Below, in pieces: positions 56,693 through 64,000 of a stretch of 64,000 nucleotides of DNA (position 1 is its first letter; each line of letters starts with the position of its first letter). The notes under the pieces are model-generated. The model made no database searches. It was not told the DNA's origin and worked only from the letters and a program-made list of their open reading frames with translations. The translations under genes and the position numbers were made by a program. The stretch spans positions 372,001-436,000 of the forward strand of contig CAWKDG010000012.1 of assembly GCA_963848355.1 (NCBI GenBank), in the 5' to 3' direction. Origin of the DNA: CAWKDG01 sp963848355 (lineage in GTDB: Bacteria; Actinomycetota; Acidimicrobiia; Acidimicrobiales; UBA8190).

Positions 56693-56843
56693 GGCCGGTC
56701 CGGTTCTACCACGGCGCCTTCGCGCCAGGCACATCGGGAAACACCGGCCTGGATGTCCCCGGCGACAGCGGGGACCTACGATCACGGACGTGGACGAGGC
56801 ACCCGGCGCAGCCGGACGCGAGAGGGGGACGGCCCGGCCGCCG

Positions 56844-58136
56844 ATGACCGACGACGGGTCGGTCCATGACGTCCTCGTCATCGGCGGGGGCCCGTCCGGC
56901 GCCGCCTGCGCCTACTGGCTGGCCGACGCCGGCTGGGACGTCGTGGTCGTCGAGAAGAAGCACTTCCCGCGCGACAAGACGTGCGGCGACGGCCTCACCC
57001 CGCGGTCGGTCCGACAGCTGGCCGACATGGGTCTCGAAGGGGCGCTGTCGGGGGCCCATCGTTTCGACGGCCTCCGCTCGTGCGCCTACGGGATGACGAT
57101 GGAGCTGCCGTGGTCGTCGCACCCGTCGTTCCCACCGTACGGCTACGTGATCACCCGCCACGATCTCGACCAGCTGGTGTCCGAGCGCGCCACCAAGGCC
57201 GGGGCCACGGTGTGGGAGGGCGCCGAGGCCGTCGAACCTCTCCTCGGGGGCCGGGCGGACGACGGTGAGGGGGCCGATGGCAGGCTGCCGCCGTGCGTCG
57301 GTGCCGTCGTGCGCGACGTGGACGGCGACCGGAGCCTCGAGATCCGGGCGCGCTACGTCGTGGTCTGTGACGGTGCCAACTCGCGCTTCGGCCGGGCGCT
57401 CGGGACCAACCGGGACCGGTCGTACCCGATGGGGATGGCCCTGCGCGGGTACTACCGCTCGCCGCGCCACGACGACACCTTCATCGAATCCCATCTCGAC
57501 CTCCGCGATCGGTCGGGGAAGGTGGTGCCCGGCTACGGCTGGATCTTCCCCCTCGGTGACGGCCGCGTGAACGTCGGCGTGGGCCTGCTGAGCGTCGAGG
57601 GTCGCTGGAAGGGTGTCAACACCAGCCAGCTGATGGACACCTTCGTCGCCGGGGCCCCGGCGGCGTGGGAGCTCTCCCCCGCCGCCTCGTGCGGCGCCCC
57701 CACCGGCGGGAAGCTCCCCATGGGGATGTCGGTCGCCCCCCGGATGGGACCGACGACCCTGGTGGTGGGCGACGCCGCCGGCGCCATCAACCCGTTCAAC
57801 GGCGAGGGGATCGCCTACGCCTACGAGACGGGTCGGCTGGCGGCGGCGTGCCTCGGCCGCGCCTTGGCCGGCGAGGGGTCCGGTGCCCTGGCCGACTATC
57901 CGGCGCAGCTGGAGGACGCCTACGGCCTCTACTACCGGGTGGCGCGCGACTTCGTCCGGATGATCAGCAATCCGGACGTGATGCGGGCGTGCGTCCAGAC
58001 AGGGATGCACTCCCGCAGCATCATGGGCTGGCTCATGCGGATCATGGCCAACCTGCTGCGGCCCGACGAGGTCGGTCCGGCCGAGGCCGCCTACCGGGCC
58101 ATGGCCACCATCGCCCGGTCCCTGCAGACGTCCTGA
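56844..58136 (+). CDS. Geranylgeranyl reductase-family FAD protein, probably menaquinone reductase (MenJ-like)
   Basis: About 430 residues. The FAD-binding N-terminus is VLVIGGGPSGAACAYWLADA, followed by the family signature KKHFPRDKTCGDGLTPRSVR. A second FAD contact is VVGDAAGAINPFNGEGIAYA near residue 310. The family saturates isoprenoid double bonds; the actinobacterial member next to respiratory genes usually reduces one bond of the menaquinone side chain. The position divergent to nuoA, whose complex uses menaquinone, agrees with that. ATG at 56844 is chosen; an in-frame GTG at 56790 would add 18 residues. Substrate assignment is inferred. Confidence 0.85.
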   Translation: MTDDGSVHDVLVIGGGPSGAACAYWLADAGWDVVVVEKKHFPRDKTCGDGLTPRSVRQLADMGLEGALSGAHRFDGLRSCAYGMTMELPWSSHPSFPPYGYVITRHDLDQLVSERATKAGATVWEGAEAVEPLLGGRADDGEGADGRLPPCVGAVVRDVDGDRSLEIRARYVVVCDGANSRFGRALGTNRDRSYPMGMALRGYYRSPRHDDTFIESHLDLRDRSGKVVPGYGWIFPLGDGRVNVGVGLLSVEGRWKGVNTSQLMDTFVAGAPAAWELSPAASCGAPTGGKLPMGMSVAPRMGPTTLVVGDAAGAINPFNGEGIAYAYETGRLAAACLGRALAGEGSGALADYPAQLEDAYGLYYRVARDFVRMISNPDVMRACVQTGMHSRSIMGWLMRIMANLLRPDEVGPAEAAYRAMATIARSLQTS

Positions 58137-58143
58137 TCACCGG

Positions 58144-58164
58144 CGCCCCGCCACCGGCGGGGTG
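58144..58164. terminator. Hairpin between convergent genes
   Basis: CCCCGCC (58146-58152) and GGCGGGG (58156-58162) form a perfect 7-bp GC stem with a 3-nt loop, extendable by one GC pair. It lies between the ends of the reductase gene and the minus-strand repeat protein gene and may act in both directions. Confidence 0.5.
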
Positions 58165-58170
58165 CGACAG

Positions 58171-60177
58171 CTACGCCGGAGGAGTGGCTACCCGTCCCTC
58201 GAGGGTGGTCACAAGCGAATTCTCGACGGACGCCGGGAACGTGCCCGTGCTCGTCATGGACAGCGTCGTCTGGACACGACCGCCGAAGATGGCGACGGCT
58301 GTGGTCACCGACGTCGCCCCCGCCCGCGCCCGGGTGATCTGGAAGGCCTCCACCTGGATGGACCGGGGGGCGGCGACGGGAACAGTCGTCGCCTGAACGG
58401 TCACCGACGTGAAGGGGGGCGCCGACGCCGGTCCGACGTAGGGCACCATCGTCTCGGCGTAGGGCTGGTAGCAGGAGGTGAACTGGGCGGCGTTGGCGAA
58501 GACCTTGAAGTCGGCCGCCACGGCCGAGCTGCCCTGCATCACATCGACGGCCGAGCTCGCCGTCGCTCCCGTCGCCGTCGGGTCGCCGTAGGTGGGGGTC
58601 ACGGCGACGGCCGACCGGGCCGCCGAGGGGGCGCCGAAGGCGCCGGTGACGTCGGTCGTCGGCACGTGGAGACACTGGGCGAGGGCCGCCGCCGCCTTGG
58701 CTTGCGCAGCGGTGGCCGCCGGCGAGGCGACGGCGAGCGACGCGAAGGCGTCACCCGAACCCGGTCCCGTCGTCCAACCGGCCAGATCGGCGCGCTGGAC
58801 GCCCAGGCGCTCGGCCAGGGCCAGATCGGCCTGGGCCCGGGCCGAGGTCGTGCTCACCGGAGTCGTCGGTGAGGATTGGTTCCGCTTGTAGTACCACCCG
58901 GCCGCCGCCCCGACCACGAGGAGAAGGACGACGACGAGAACGACGTGACGCCCCGACACCCGTCGGTGACGAACGGCACGCGACCGCTCTGTCGGCGTCG
59001 GCTGCTCGTCGGTCGCCGGTGCCGCTTCCGGTTCCGGGTCGTGTCCGCCGGTCAGGGCGGTGGCGCCGACGAACCGGCGCCGCGTGGGTTTCGGACGACC
59101 GCCCTCCTCGGACGGGTCCGGCGCGACGGGAGACCCGACCTGCACCGCCGCATCCTTCTTGGCCGGTGTCGGAATTCCCCCGGGAATCGTGGCCTTGGCC
59201 GTCGCCCCGGTCTGCTCTGACCCTTTGGCAACGTCCGGCTTGACGCCGGCGACGTCTTCGACACCGGCGACGTCTTTGACACCGGCGACGTCTTTGACAC
59301 CGGCGACGTCTTTGACACCGGCAGCGTCTTTGACGCCCGGGACATCGTTCCCACCGGCGGTCTCTCTGGCACCCACACCGGGAGCTCCGTCCCCGGTGCC
59401 TTCCGGTGCCGTCACCTTCGCGCCCACGACCCCGATGGGTGACGGTGGCGGCGGGGGGGTTGATCCGAGAGACCGGGTCGGGTCCCCGACGACAGACGGG
59501 CCGGGAGCCCCGGACACGGACGATGGAGAGGGGGGTGGAGGCGGAGGAGGCGGAGGAGGCGGAGCCGCCCCTGTCGATGTGGTCGGGGACCCGACGGCGG
59601 ACGGGGCGGGGGCACCGATGACAGGCGGGGACGGCGGGGGCGGGGGCGGGGGCGGCGGTGGTGGAGGCGGCGGCGGCGGCGGCGGCGCAGTCCCGGTGGG
59701 CGTGCCCGGAGAACCGGCGACCGAAGGCGCCTGCGGGGAGGGGGGAGCCGGTGCCGCGGAGGTGGGGGGCCTGCCCACAGGCGGCTGCCCCAACGGGGGC
59801 GGCGGCGAAGGCAGGGGTGGAGCCGTCGCCCCGTACCGCTTGGCCAGTGCCGTCACCTTGGCTTCGAGATCGGACGCCAGGTTGGTGGGGACGGCTCGGG
59901 TGGGGACGAGGAACTCGAGAGGACGACCGCCGGCGTGGACGGCCAGGACGGTGGCCGGGGTGCCGTCGGGGAGGGTGGCCGAGGAGCGGAACCGGGGAAC
60001 GGTGACGCTCGACCAGGCGGCCGTGCGGGGCTGGCCACCGCCGGGGACGATCACGGTCATTCCCCGGGCGTCCATCACCAGGGACAGGCCGCCGACGGCG
60101 GTGGGCCCGTCGGGCGTCGTCCCGGACACCACGACATCATCGAGTCGAAGGTCCTCGGCGTCGGTCACTGGCGTCAT
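58171..60177 (-). CDS. Pro-rich, repeat-containing, membrane-anchored protein of unknown function
   Basis: A 668-residue protein in clear zones. Residues 1-125 are a globular N-terminus (DLRLDDVVVSGTTPDGPTAV, then GGLSLVMDARGMTVIVPGG). Residues 130-260 are Pro/Gly/Ser/Thr-rich with runs of up to about 19 Pro. Residues 283-318 hold tandem KDVAGV hexapeptides. Then a basic segment (RPKPTRRRFVG and RSRAVRHRRVSGR) leads into one transmembrane helix (HVVLVVVLLLVVGAAAGWYY, near 440), after which about 210 residues would lie outside, Ala/Thr/Ser-rich with two Cys. The topology resembles a type II anchored surface protein with a cytoplasmic proline-rich arm. ATG at 60177. No known domain is recognised. 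Confidence 0.7.
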   Translation of the reverse strand: MTPVTDAEDLRLDDVVVSGTTPDGPTAVGGLSLVMDARGMTVIVPGGGQPRTAAWSSVTVPRFRSSATLPDGTPATVLAVHAGGRPLEFLVPTRAVPTNLASDLEAKVTALAKRYGATAPPLPSPPPPLGQPPVGRPPTSAAPAPPSPQAPSVAGSPGTPTGTAPPPPPPPPPPPPPPPPPPSPPVIGAPAPSAVGSPTTSTGAAPPPPPPPPPPPSPSSVSGAPGPSVVGDPTRSLGSTPPPPPSPIGVVGAKVTAPEGTGDGAPGVGARETAGGNDVPGVKDAAGVKDVAGVKDVAGVKDVAGVEDVAGVKPDVAKGSEQTGATAKATIPGGIPTPAKKDAAVQVGSPVAPDPSEEGGRPKPTRRRFVGATALTGGHDPEPEAAPATDEQPTPTERSRAVRHRRVSGRHVVLVVVLLLVVGAAAGWYYKRNQSSPTTPVSTTSARAQADLALAERLGVQRADLAGWTTGPGSGDAFASLAVASPAATAAQAKAAAALAQCLHVPTTDVTGAFGAPSAARSAVAVTPTYGDPTATGATASSAVDVMQGSSAVAADFKVFANAAQFTSCYQPYAETMVPYVGPASAPPFTSVTVQATTVPVAAPRSIQVEAFQITRARAGATSVTTAVAIFGGRVQTTLSMTSTGTFPASVENSLVTTLEGRVATPPA
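59238..59327 (-). repeat. 18-bp tandem repeat, five copies
   Basis: Five consecutive 18-bp units (59238, 59256, 59274, 59292 and 59310), of which the copies at 59274 and 59292 are identical and read CTTTGACACCGGCGACGT on the plus strand. On the coding strand each unit encodes KDVAGV (with EDVAGV and KDAAGV variants), and a partial sixth unit follows. The multiple of three keeps the frame of the host gene. Confidence 0.93.
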
Positions 60178-60306
60178 TGTCACATCTCCGTTCCTGCGCC
60201 GGCTCCTCCGGCACCGAGGAGGGAGCGCGTCACATGATCGTGTTGTGATCAGCTTCGGCACTCCCGGGACGAGACCTGAGCCCGGATTAATTGTCTATGA
60301 CAACTA

Positions 60307-61986
60307 TCAGCCGTGGACGGGGACGAACTGCACCAGCTCCATGTCCTCATAGATGACGGAGGAGTTCAGGACCTGGGTAAACGGAAAGATCTCGTGAGCG
60401 GTGAAGGACGGATCGGCCTGGAGGTCGTTCTCGATCTGCTCGCACTTGGTGTGGAGCGTCTCGTACCCGGGCGCCCAGACGTACCAGATGTCGTGGGTGG
60501 ACCGGCTGAGGCTCTCCAGACGGGAGGCGAACTGGGCCGGATTGCCGGCCGCCGTGGCCCGGGAGTAGTTGATCCAGTTCACGTACTGGGGCCCCGTCTC
60601 GCGGGGGAACGTGATCTGCCGGTACCGGCCCGCCGGCAAGAGGTGGAAGACGGAGGGACCCAACTGGTCGGGGCAGTAGGCGACGATGTCGCCCACGTGG
60701 CCGTCCGCGGCAAGGGCGGCGCCGACCTGGCCGGCTTGGGTACGGCTCGTCCATACGTTGGGAAGGCTTCCGGCGATGCCGAAGATCAGGGCGGCGGCCA
60801 TGACGCCGGCACGGATGCGTGGGTCGCTGAAAGTGGCGAAGCCCATGGCCACCAGAAGCGTCAGGAAGACGAAGATCACCGAGGCATAGCGCGCCTGGAA
60901 GGCGCTGCGGCTGATGTAGCCGCAGACGACGGCGACGGCCAACGTCCCCACCGTCACGATGGCGAGCCCGCGCCCGGCGGGGCGCGTCCTCAGGTCGAGG
61001 ACGATGTGCCGGATCCCTCCCGCCACCCCGAACAACCCCAGGCCGGCCAGGGCGAAGTACAGAAGGGCGAGGGCCCGGCCCTGGTTCGTGGCGCCGCCGG
61101 CAAAGGAGGTCACGGCGTTGACCAGGGCGGCGAAGTCGGCCGGGATGGCCCACGGTGTTCCCGTGTGGCGGGACTGGAATACGAACGTCGGCAGCCACGG
61201 GATGAACGTCACACAGCCGACGATCACCGCACCCAAAGCAGCCCGGGCGCCGCGGCGGCGGGGCTCGGGGCCGCGCCAGACCTGCCAGGCCAGCCACGCG
61301 ACGGTCACGCCGACGAGATAGAGCGACCAGTACTGGCTGTAGAGGAGGAGTGACACGGTGACGCCGACGCCGATGAGGTTGCCCACGGTCGGGTGTCGCA
61401 GGGTGCGCTGCATGGCCACGAGGCCGGCAGCGGTGAGGAAGGCGACGAGCGAGTACATCCGGTTCTCGGTGGCGTACTGCACGGCGAAGGGCGAGGTGGC
61501 CACGAGGAGGACGGCGCCGATGCCGACGGTCCGCCCACCGATGCGACGCCCGGCGATCCAGACGAACGGCAGCGTGGCCACGCTGAACACGCCGGCCAGG
61601 GCCCGCACGGCCATGTCGGAGGTGCCGACGGCCATGATCCAGAAGTGGAGCAGGACGTAGTACAGCGGCGGTGCACCGTCGCGTTTGAGCGCGCCGGGAA
61701 TCTTGTCCACCGGGAGACGGGCGATATCGAACGTGAGGGCCTCGTCGAGCCACATGTCGGACCGGGTCCAGAAGCGCAGGACGACACCGACGACCACGGC
61801 CACCACCGCGCCCACGAGGACGAGACGGTGGAACCAGGCGGGAGCGATCCAGGGCGTCTCGGGATCCCGGGGCAGGGTGCCGCCCGACGGCGTCGTCTCG
61901 GAGGGGGCGACGGGGTCGCCCGTCACCACCGTGGCGCCGGTCGGCGCCGTGCCCACGCCGACCGCTGACGCCTCCACCGTGTCCAT
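60307..61986 (-). CDS. GT39/PMT-like membrane glycosyltransferase
   Basis: A 559-residue GT-C fold protein. After a 60-residue polar N-terminus and one helix comes the first loop with the acidic pair SDMWLDEALTFDIA, which matches the catalytic DE of dolichol- or polyprenyl-phosphate-mannose-dependent transferases. About nine further helices follow, with QYATENRMYSLVAFL near the usual second loop. The last 120 residues are a soluble outer domain. It probably moves a sugar from a polyprenyl-phosphate carrier onto protein or lipid on the outer face. ATG at 61986; the long frame upstream is not protein-like. It ends 129 bp before the start of the repeat-rich membrane protein. Confidence 0.78.
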   Translation of the reverse strand: MDTVEASAVGVGTAPTGATVVTGDPVAPSETTPSGGTLPRDPETPWIAPAWFHRLVLVGAVVAVVVGVVLRFWTRSDMWLDEALTFDIARLPVDKIPGALKRDGAPPLYYVLLHFWIMAVGTSDMAVRALAGVFSVATLPFVWIAGRRIGGRTVGIGAVLLVATSPFAVQYATENRMYSLVAFLTAAGLVAMQRTLRHPTVGNLIGVGVTVSLLLYSQYWSLYLVGVTVAWLAWQVWRGPEPRRRGARAALGAVIVGCVTFIPWLPTFVFQSRHTGTPWAIPADFAALVNAVTSFAGGATNQGRALALLYFALAGLGLFGVAGGIRHIVLDLRTRPAGRGLAIVTVGTLAVAVVCGYISRSAFQARYASVIFVFLTLLVAMGFATFSDPRIRAGVMAAALIFGIAGSLPNVWTSRTQAGQVGAALAADGHVGDIVAYCPDQLGPSVFHLLPAGRYRQITFPRETGPQYVNWINYSRATAAGNPAQFASRLESLSRSTHDIWYVWAPGYETLHTKCEQIENDLQADPSFTAHEIFPFTQVLNSSVIYEDMELVQFVPVHG

Positions 61987-62054
61987 GTCCGCATGGTAAC
62001 GAAGGGCCGAGGGGGCCCTCCGCATCCCCCGACCCGGTGCCGGTCGGGACGGGG

Positions 62055-62756
62055 TCAGCCCAGACCGGAGGCTTCCGCCCGGCGGACGACGTCCCACATC
62101 CGGCGCTGCTCGGTCTCCGACATGTGCGGGTCCTTGACCTTCCATTCCACCACGGCCCGCAGCGACGCCCTCACCGGAGCCAGGTCGAAGGCGCTCAGGA
62201 AGCCGGCCAGGAGAGCGCCGCGGGCCCGACCCATCACGGCCGCCTTGAGGCGGCTGCCGGGAATCTCCCCCGCCATCATCAGCACCCAGCTGAGCGCCAC
62301 ATCGGTGGCGCCGGCCCCGACCTTGGCGTTGGTCCAGTCGATGACGACCGGACCGGCGGGCCCGAGCAGGACGTTGAGCGGGTGGAGATCGAGGTGGAGC
62401 AGGCTGGTGCCAGCGGTCCCGGGACCGGCCGGCAGCCAGTCGGGGGCCGGGATCTCGTGGAGACGTCGGTGCAGGTCGCCCAGGAGCGTCCCGGTGGCCC
62501 GGATGGTCCACGGCTTACGGACGAGAGCCTCCACCATCGACGGACCGTCGACGCGCTCCATGACCAGATCGGTCCCGTCGTCGCTCAGATGGTCGACCGC
62601 CGGCACCGGATACCCGTGGCCGCGCGCGTACTCCATGGTCTTCGCCTCGGCCATCATCGACCGGCCCTGCCGGGACCGCCGCAGCACGAGCCGGTCACCG
62701 AAGGCGAAGATGTCGGCGTCGCGGCCCGATGCCATCAGCGGTCCAGGTCCGGTCAC
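62055..62756 (-). CDS. APH-fold (aminoglycoside phosphotransferase-like) kinase
   Basis: A 233-residue small kinase-fold protein. The N-lobe has a Lys/Arg strand (FAFGDRLVLRRSR). The catalytic loop is LLHLDLHPLNVLL, where the D and N bind metal, and the second metal site is VVIDWTNAKVGAGATD. Members phosphorylate small molecules; a drug target is only one of many choices. It is shorter than typical APH enzymes (about 260-300). GTG start at 62756 lies within the upstream 14-bp repeats; a downstream ATG (MASGRD) is possible. Confidence 0.8.
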   Translation of the reverse strand: MTGPGPLMASGRDADIFAFGDRLVLRRSRQGRSMMAEAKTMEYARGHGYPVPAVDHLSDDGTDLVMERVDGPSMVEALVRKPWTIRATGTLLGDLHRRLHEIPAPDWLPAGPGTAGTSLLHLDLHPLNVLLGPAGPVVIDWTNAKVGAGATDVALSWVLMMAGEIPGSRLKAAVMGRARGALLAGFLSAFDLAPVRASLRAVVEWKVKDPHMSETEQRRMWDVVRRAEASGLG

Positions 62757-62826
62757 AGGGGCGCGGTCACAGGGGCGCGGTCACAGGGCCGCGGTCACAG
62801 GGCCGCGGTCACCAGGGTGCGGTCAC
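62751..62826 (-). repeat. 14-bp tandem repeats between the kinase gene and hemL
   Basis: About five head-to-tail copies of a 14-mer, GCGGTCACAGGGGC with GGGC/GGCC variants, span 62751-62826. They fill the gap between the end of hemL and the start of the APH-like gene and cover that gene's probable ribosome-binding site and start. The spacing without unique spacers rules out CRISPR. Confidence 0.85.
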
Positions 62827-64000
62827 GACGGCACGACGGCGTCCGAGGTGATCGCCTCGGCCGCGTCGGCGGCCACCTCCACCACCGTGTCGAGGACGTC
62901 GTCGGTGTGGGTGAGGCCCGGGAACATCGCCTCGTAAGGGCCAGGGGCGAGGGCCACGCCGCGTGCGAGCATGGCGCCGAAGAAGCGCGCGTAGAGACCG
63001 TTGGCCACCGTCCTCCGGGCGCCGGCGTAGTCGGTGACGGGCCCGTCACCGAAGAAGAGGCCGACGAGGGGTCCCACCACCGGCACCTGCACGGACAGGC
63101 CAGACGACGCGATGGCGGCGGCCAGCGCCTCGGCGAAACGCGCCGCCCGTCCGGTGAGACTCTCGTAGTCGCCGGGCGCGAAGGCCTCGAGCACGGCCAG
63201 ACCGGCGGCCGTGGCCAGGGGGTTGCCCGACAATGTCCCCGCTTGGTACACGGGCCCGTCGGGGGCGAGGACGGCGAGGACGTCGCGCCGGCCGCCGAAG
63301 GCGCCCACGGGCAGTCCGCCGCCGATCACCTTTCCGAAGCACCACAGGTCGGGGCGGACGCCGCACCACTCGGTGGCGCCGCCGGGACCGAGGCGGAATC
63401 CGGTGATGACCTCGTCGAACACGAGCAGGGCACCGGCCTCGTCGCAGGCACGTCGCAGCCCTTCGATGAAGCCGGGGGCCGGCGCCACCAGACCCATGTT
63501 GGCGGCCACGACCTCGACGATGACACAGGCAACGGTCTCGTCGACCGACGGCAGCACGTTGTAAGGGGCGACGACGGTGTCGGCCACAGCCGACGCCGGG
63601 ACTCCGGCGGAGCCCGGGAGCCCGAGCGTCGCCACCCCGCTCCCGCCGCCGGCCAGAAGCGCGTCAGCGTGACCGTGGTAACAGCCGTCGAACTTCACCA
63701 CCCGGTCGCGACCCGTGAAACCGCGTGCCACCCGGATGGCGCTCATGGCCGCCTCGGTTCCTGACGACACCAGCCGCACCTGCTCGCAACCCGGTACCCG
63801 GTCACGGATCGTCTCGGCCAGCCTCACCTCGCCCTCGGTCGGTGCACCGAAGGTGGTTCCATGGGCGGCGGCGGCAGCGATGGCCGTCGTCACCACCGGG
63901 TGGGCGTGCCCGAGAAGGACGGCTCCGTAGGACTGGACGAGGTCGATGTAGCGCCGGCCCTCGACGTCCCAGACGTACGGCCCCTCGCCGCGCACCACCG
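62823..64000 (-). CDS. hemL: Glutamate-1-semialdehyde 2,1-aminomutase, 5' end outside the window
   Basis: The C-terminal about 392 residues of a PLP-dependent enzyme that makes 5-aminolevulinate, the first committed heme precursor. Seen in order: YIDLVQSYGAVLLGHAHP, LVSSGTEAAMSAIRVARG, FDGCYHGHADALLAGGGSG, VVAANMGLVAP, the aspartate region LLVFDEVITGFR, the PLP-Lys motif CFGKVIGGGLPVGAFGG, and YQAGTLSGNPLATAAGL. About 35 N-terminal residues (with the GGVNSPVRAF segment) are missing past the window edge. It supplies the same pathway as the hemE-hemH-hemY genes about 40 kb upstream. Confidence 0.93.
   Translation of the reverse strand, partial: VVRGEGPYVWDVEGRRYIDLVQSYGAVLLGHAHPVVTTAIAAAAAHGTTFGAPTEGEVRLAETIRDRVPGCEQVRLVSSGTEAAMSAIRVARGFTGRDRVVKFDGCYHGHADALLAGGGSGVATLGLPGSAGVPASAVADTVVAPYNVLPSVDETVACVIVEVVAANMGLVAPAPGFIEGLRRACDEAGALLVFDEVITGFRLGPGGATEWCGVRPDLWCFGKVIGGGLPVGAFGGRRDVLAVLAPDGPVYQAGTLSGNPLATAAGLAVLEAFAPGDYESLTGRAARFAEALAAAIASSGLSVQVPVVGPLVGLFFGDGPVTDYAGARRTVANGLYARFFGAMLARGVALAPGPYEAMFPGLTHTDDVLDTVVEVAADAAEAITSDAVVPS

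Noticed and set aside
59238..59327. 18-bp repeats as a regulatory or CRISPR-like array
   Set aside because: They are in frame inside a coding gene and encode KDVAGV units.
62751..62826. Possible CRISPR array
   Set aside because: Units are 14 bp, directly adjacent, without unique spacers, and there are no cas genes.

Overview
The window is GC-rich, densely coded chromosomal DNA from an actinobacterium. Supporting signs are an actinobacterial cytochrome bcc-aa3 oxidase set (diheme QcrC, CtaF), a HelD-type RNA polymerase ATPase, DUF3052, a relic of a mycothiol-dependent enzyme, a MenJ-like menaquinone reductase beside nuo, and a heme gene set of the coproporphyrin type. GTG starts are common and most operon junctions overlap by ATGA, GTGA or TGATG. 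Acidimicrobiia would fit, but that is inference. No rRNA, tRNA, IS element, phage or CRISPR array was recognised.

Layout. 1-4 kb: end of a thiolase-like gene, a crotonase, a CopD-like protein, TatA, a small membrane protein and an alkylsulfatase-like MBL enzyme. 4.0-7.1 kb: ctaC-ctaD-ctaF. 7.2-13.6 kb: OYE-family oxidoreductase, NUDIX hydrolase, ArsB-like permease, MFS transporter, secreted protein, HAD hydrolase, DUF3052. 13.6-17.6 kb (minus): ctaE-qcrC-qcrA-qcrB, with qcrA and qcrB merged into one frame by an indel. 17.7-20.2 kb: helD. 20.3-25.4 kb: hemE-hemH-hemY-lnt, with lnt frameshifted. 25.4-31.7 kb: broken maleylpyruvate isomerase-family gene, small HAD phosphatase, acs, and a large MprF-like lysyltransferase. 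31.6-34.3 kb: a block of genes carrying many frameshifts (acetyltransferase, O-antigen ligase-like protein, small ORF). 34.3-40.8 kb: DsbA/FrnE, Pro-rich Ig-like protein, GlxA-type regulator, PilZ, MBL hydrolase, alpha/beta hydrolase, LEH-like protein, LON-domain protein. 40.8-56.7 kb (minus): complete nuoABCDEFGHIJKLMN, with frameshifts in nuoD, nuoM and nuoN. 56.8-64 kb: geranylgeranyl/menaquinone reductase, repeat-rich membrane-anchored protein, GT39-like glycosyltransferase, APH-fold kinase and 5'-truncated hemL.

How it works together. The window holds a nearly complete aerobic respiratory chain: NADH to menaquinone (Nuo), menaquinone tailoring (MenJ-like), menaquinol to oxygen (QcrCAB with CtaCDEF), and several enzymes that make the heme these complexes need. 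The rest is lipid and envelope metabolism, transport and regulation.

Main caution. At least ten otherwise well-conserved genes contain single- or double-base indels. Some are probably consensus errors, because essential nuo genes are hit and the correct sequence resumes in the next frame. The isomerase-family gene has a true internal deletion. No novel defence or mobile system was found. The most unusual items are the QcrA-QcrB single frame, an Lnt homologue with Ser where the catalytic Cys belongs, a lysyltransferase carrying a phosphoesterase-like domain without its metal ligands, and low-complexity insertions in NuoG, HelD and a Pro-rich membrane protein.
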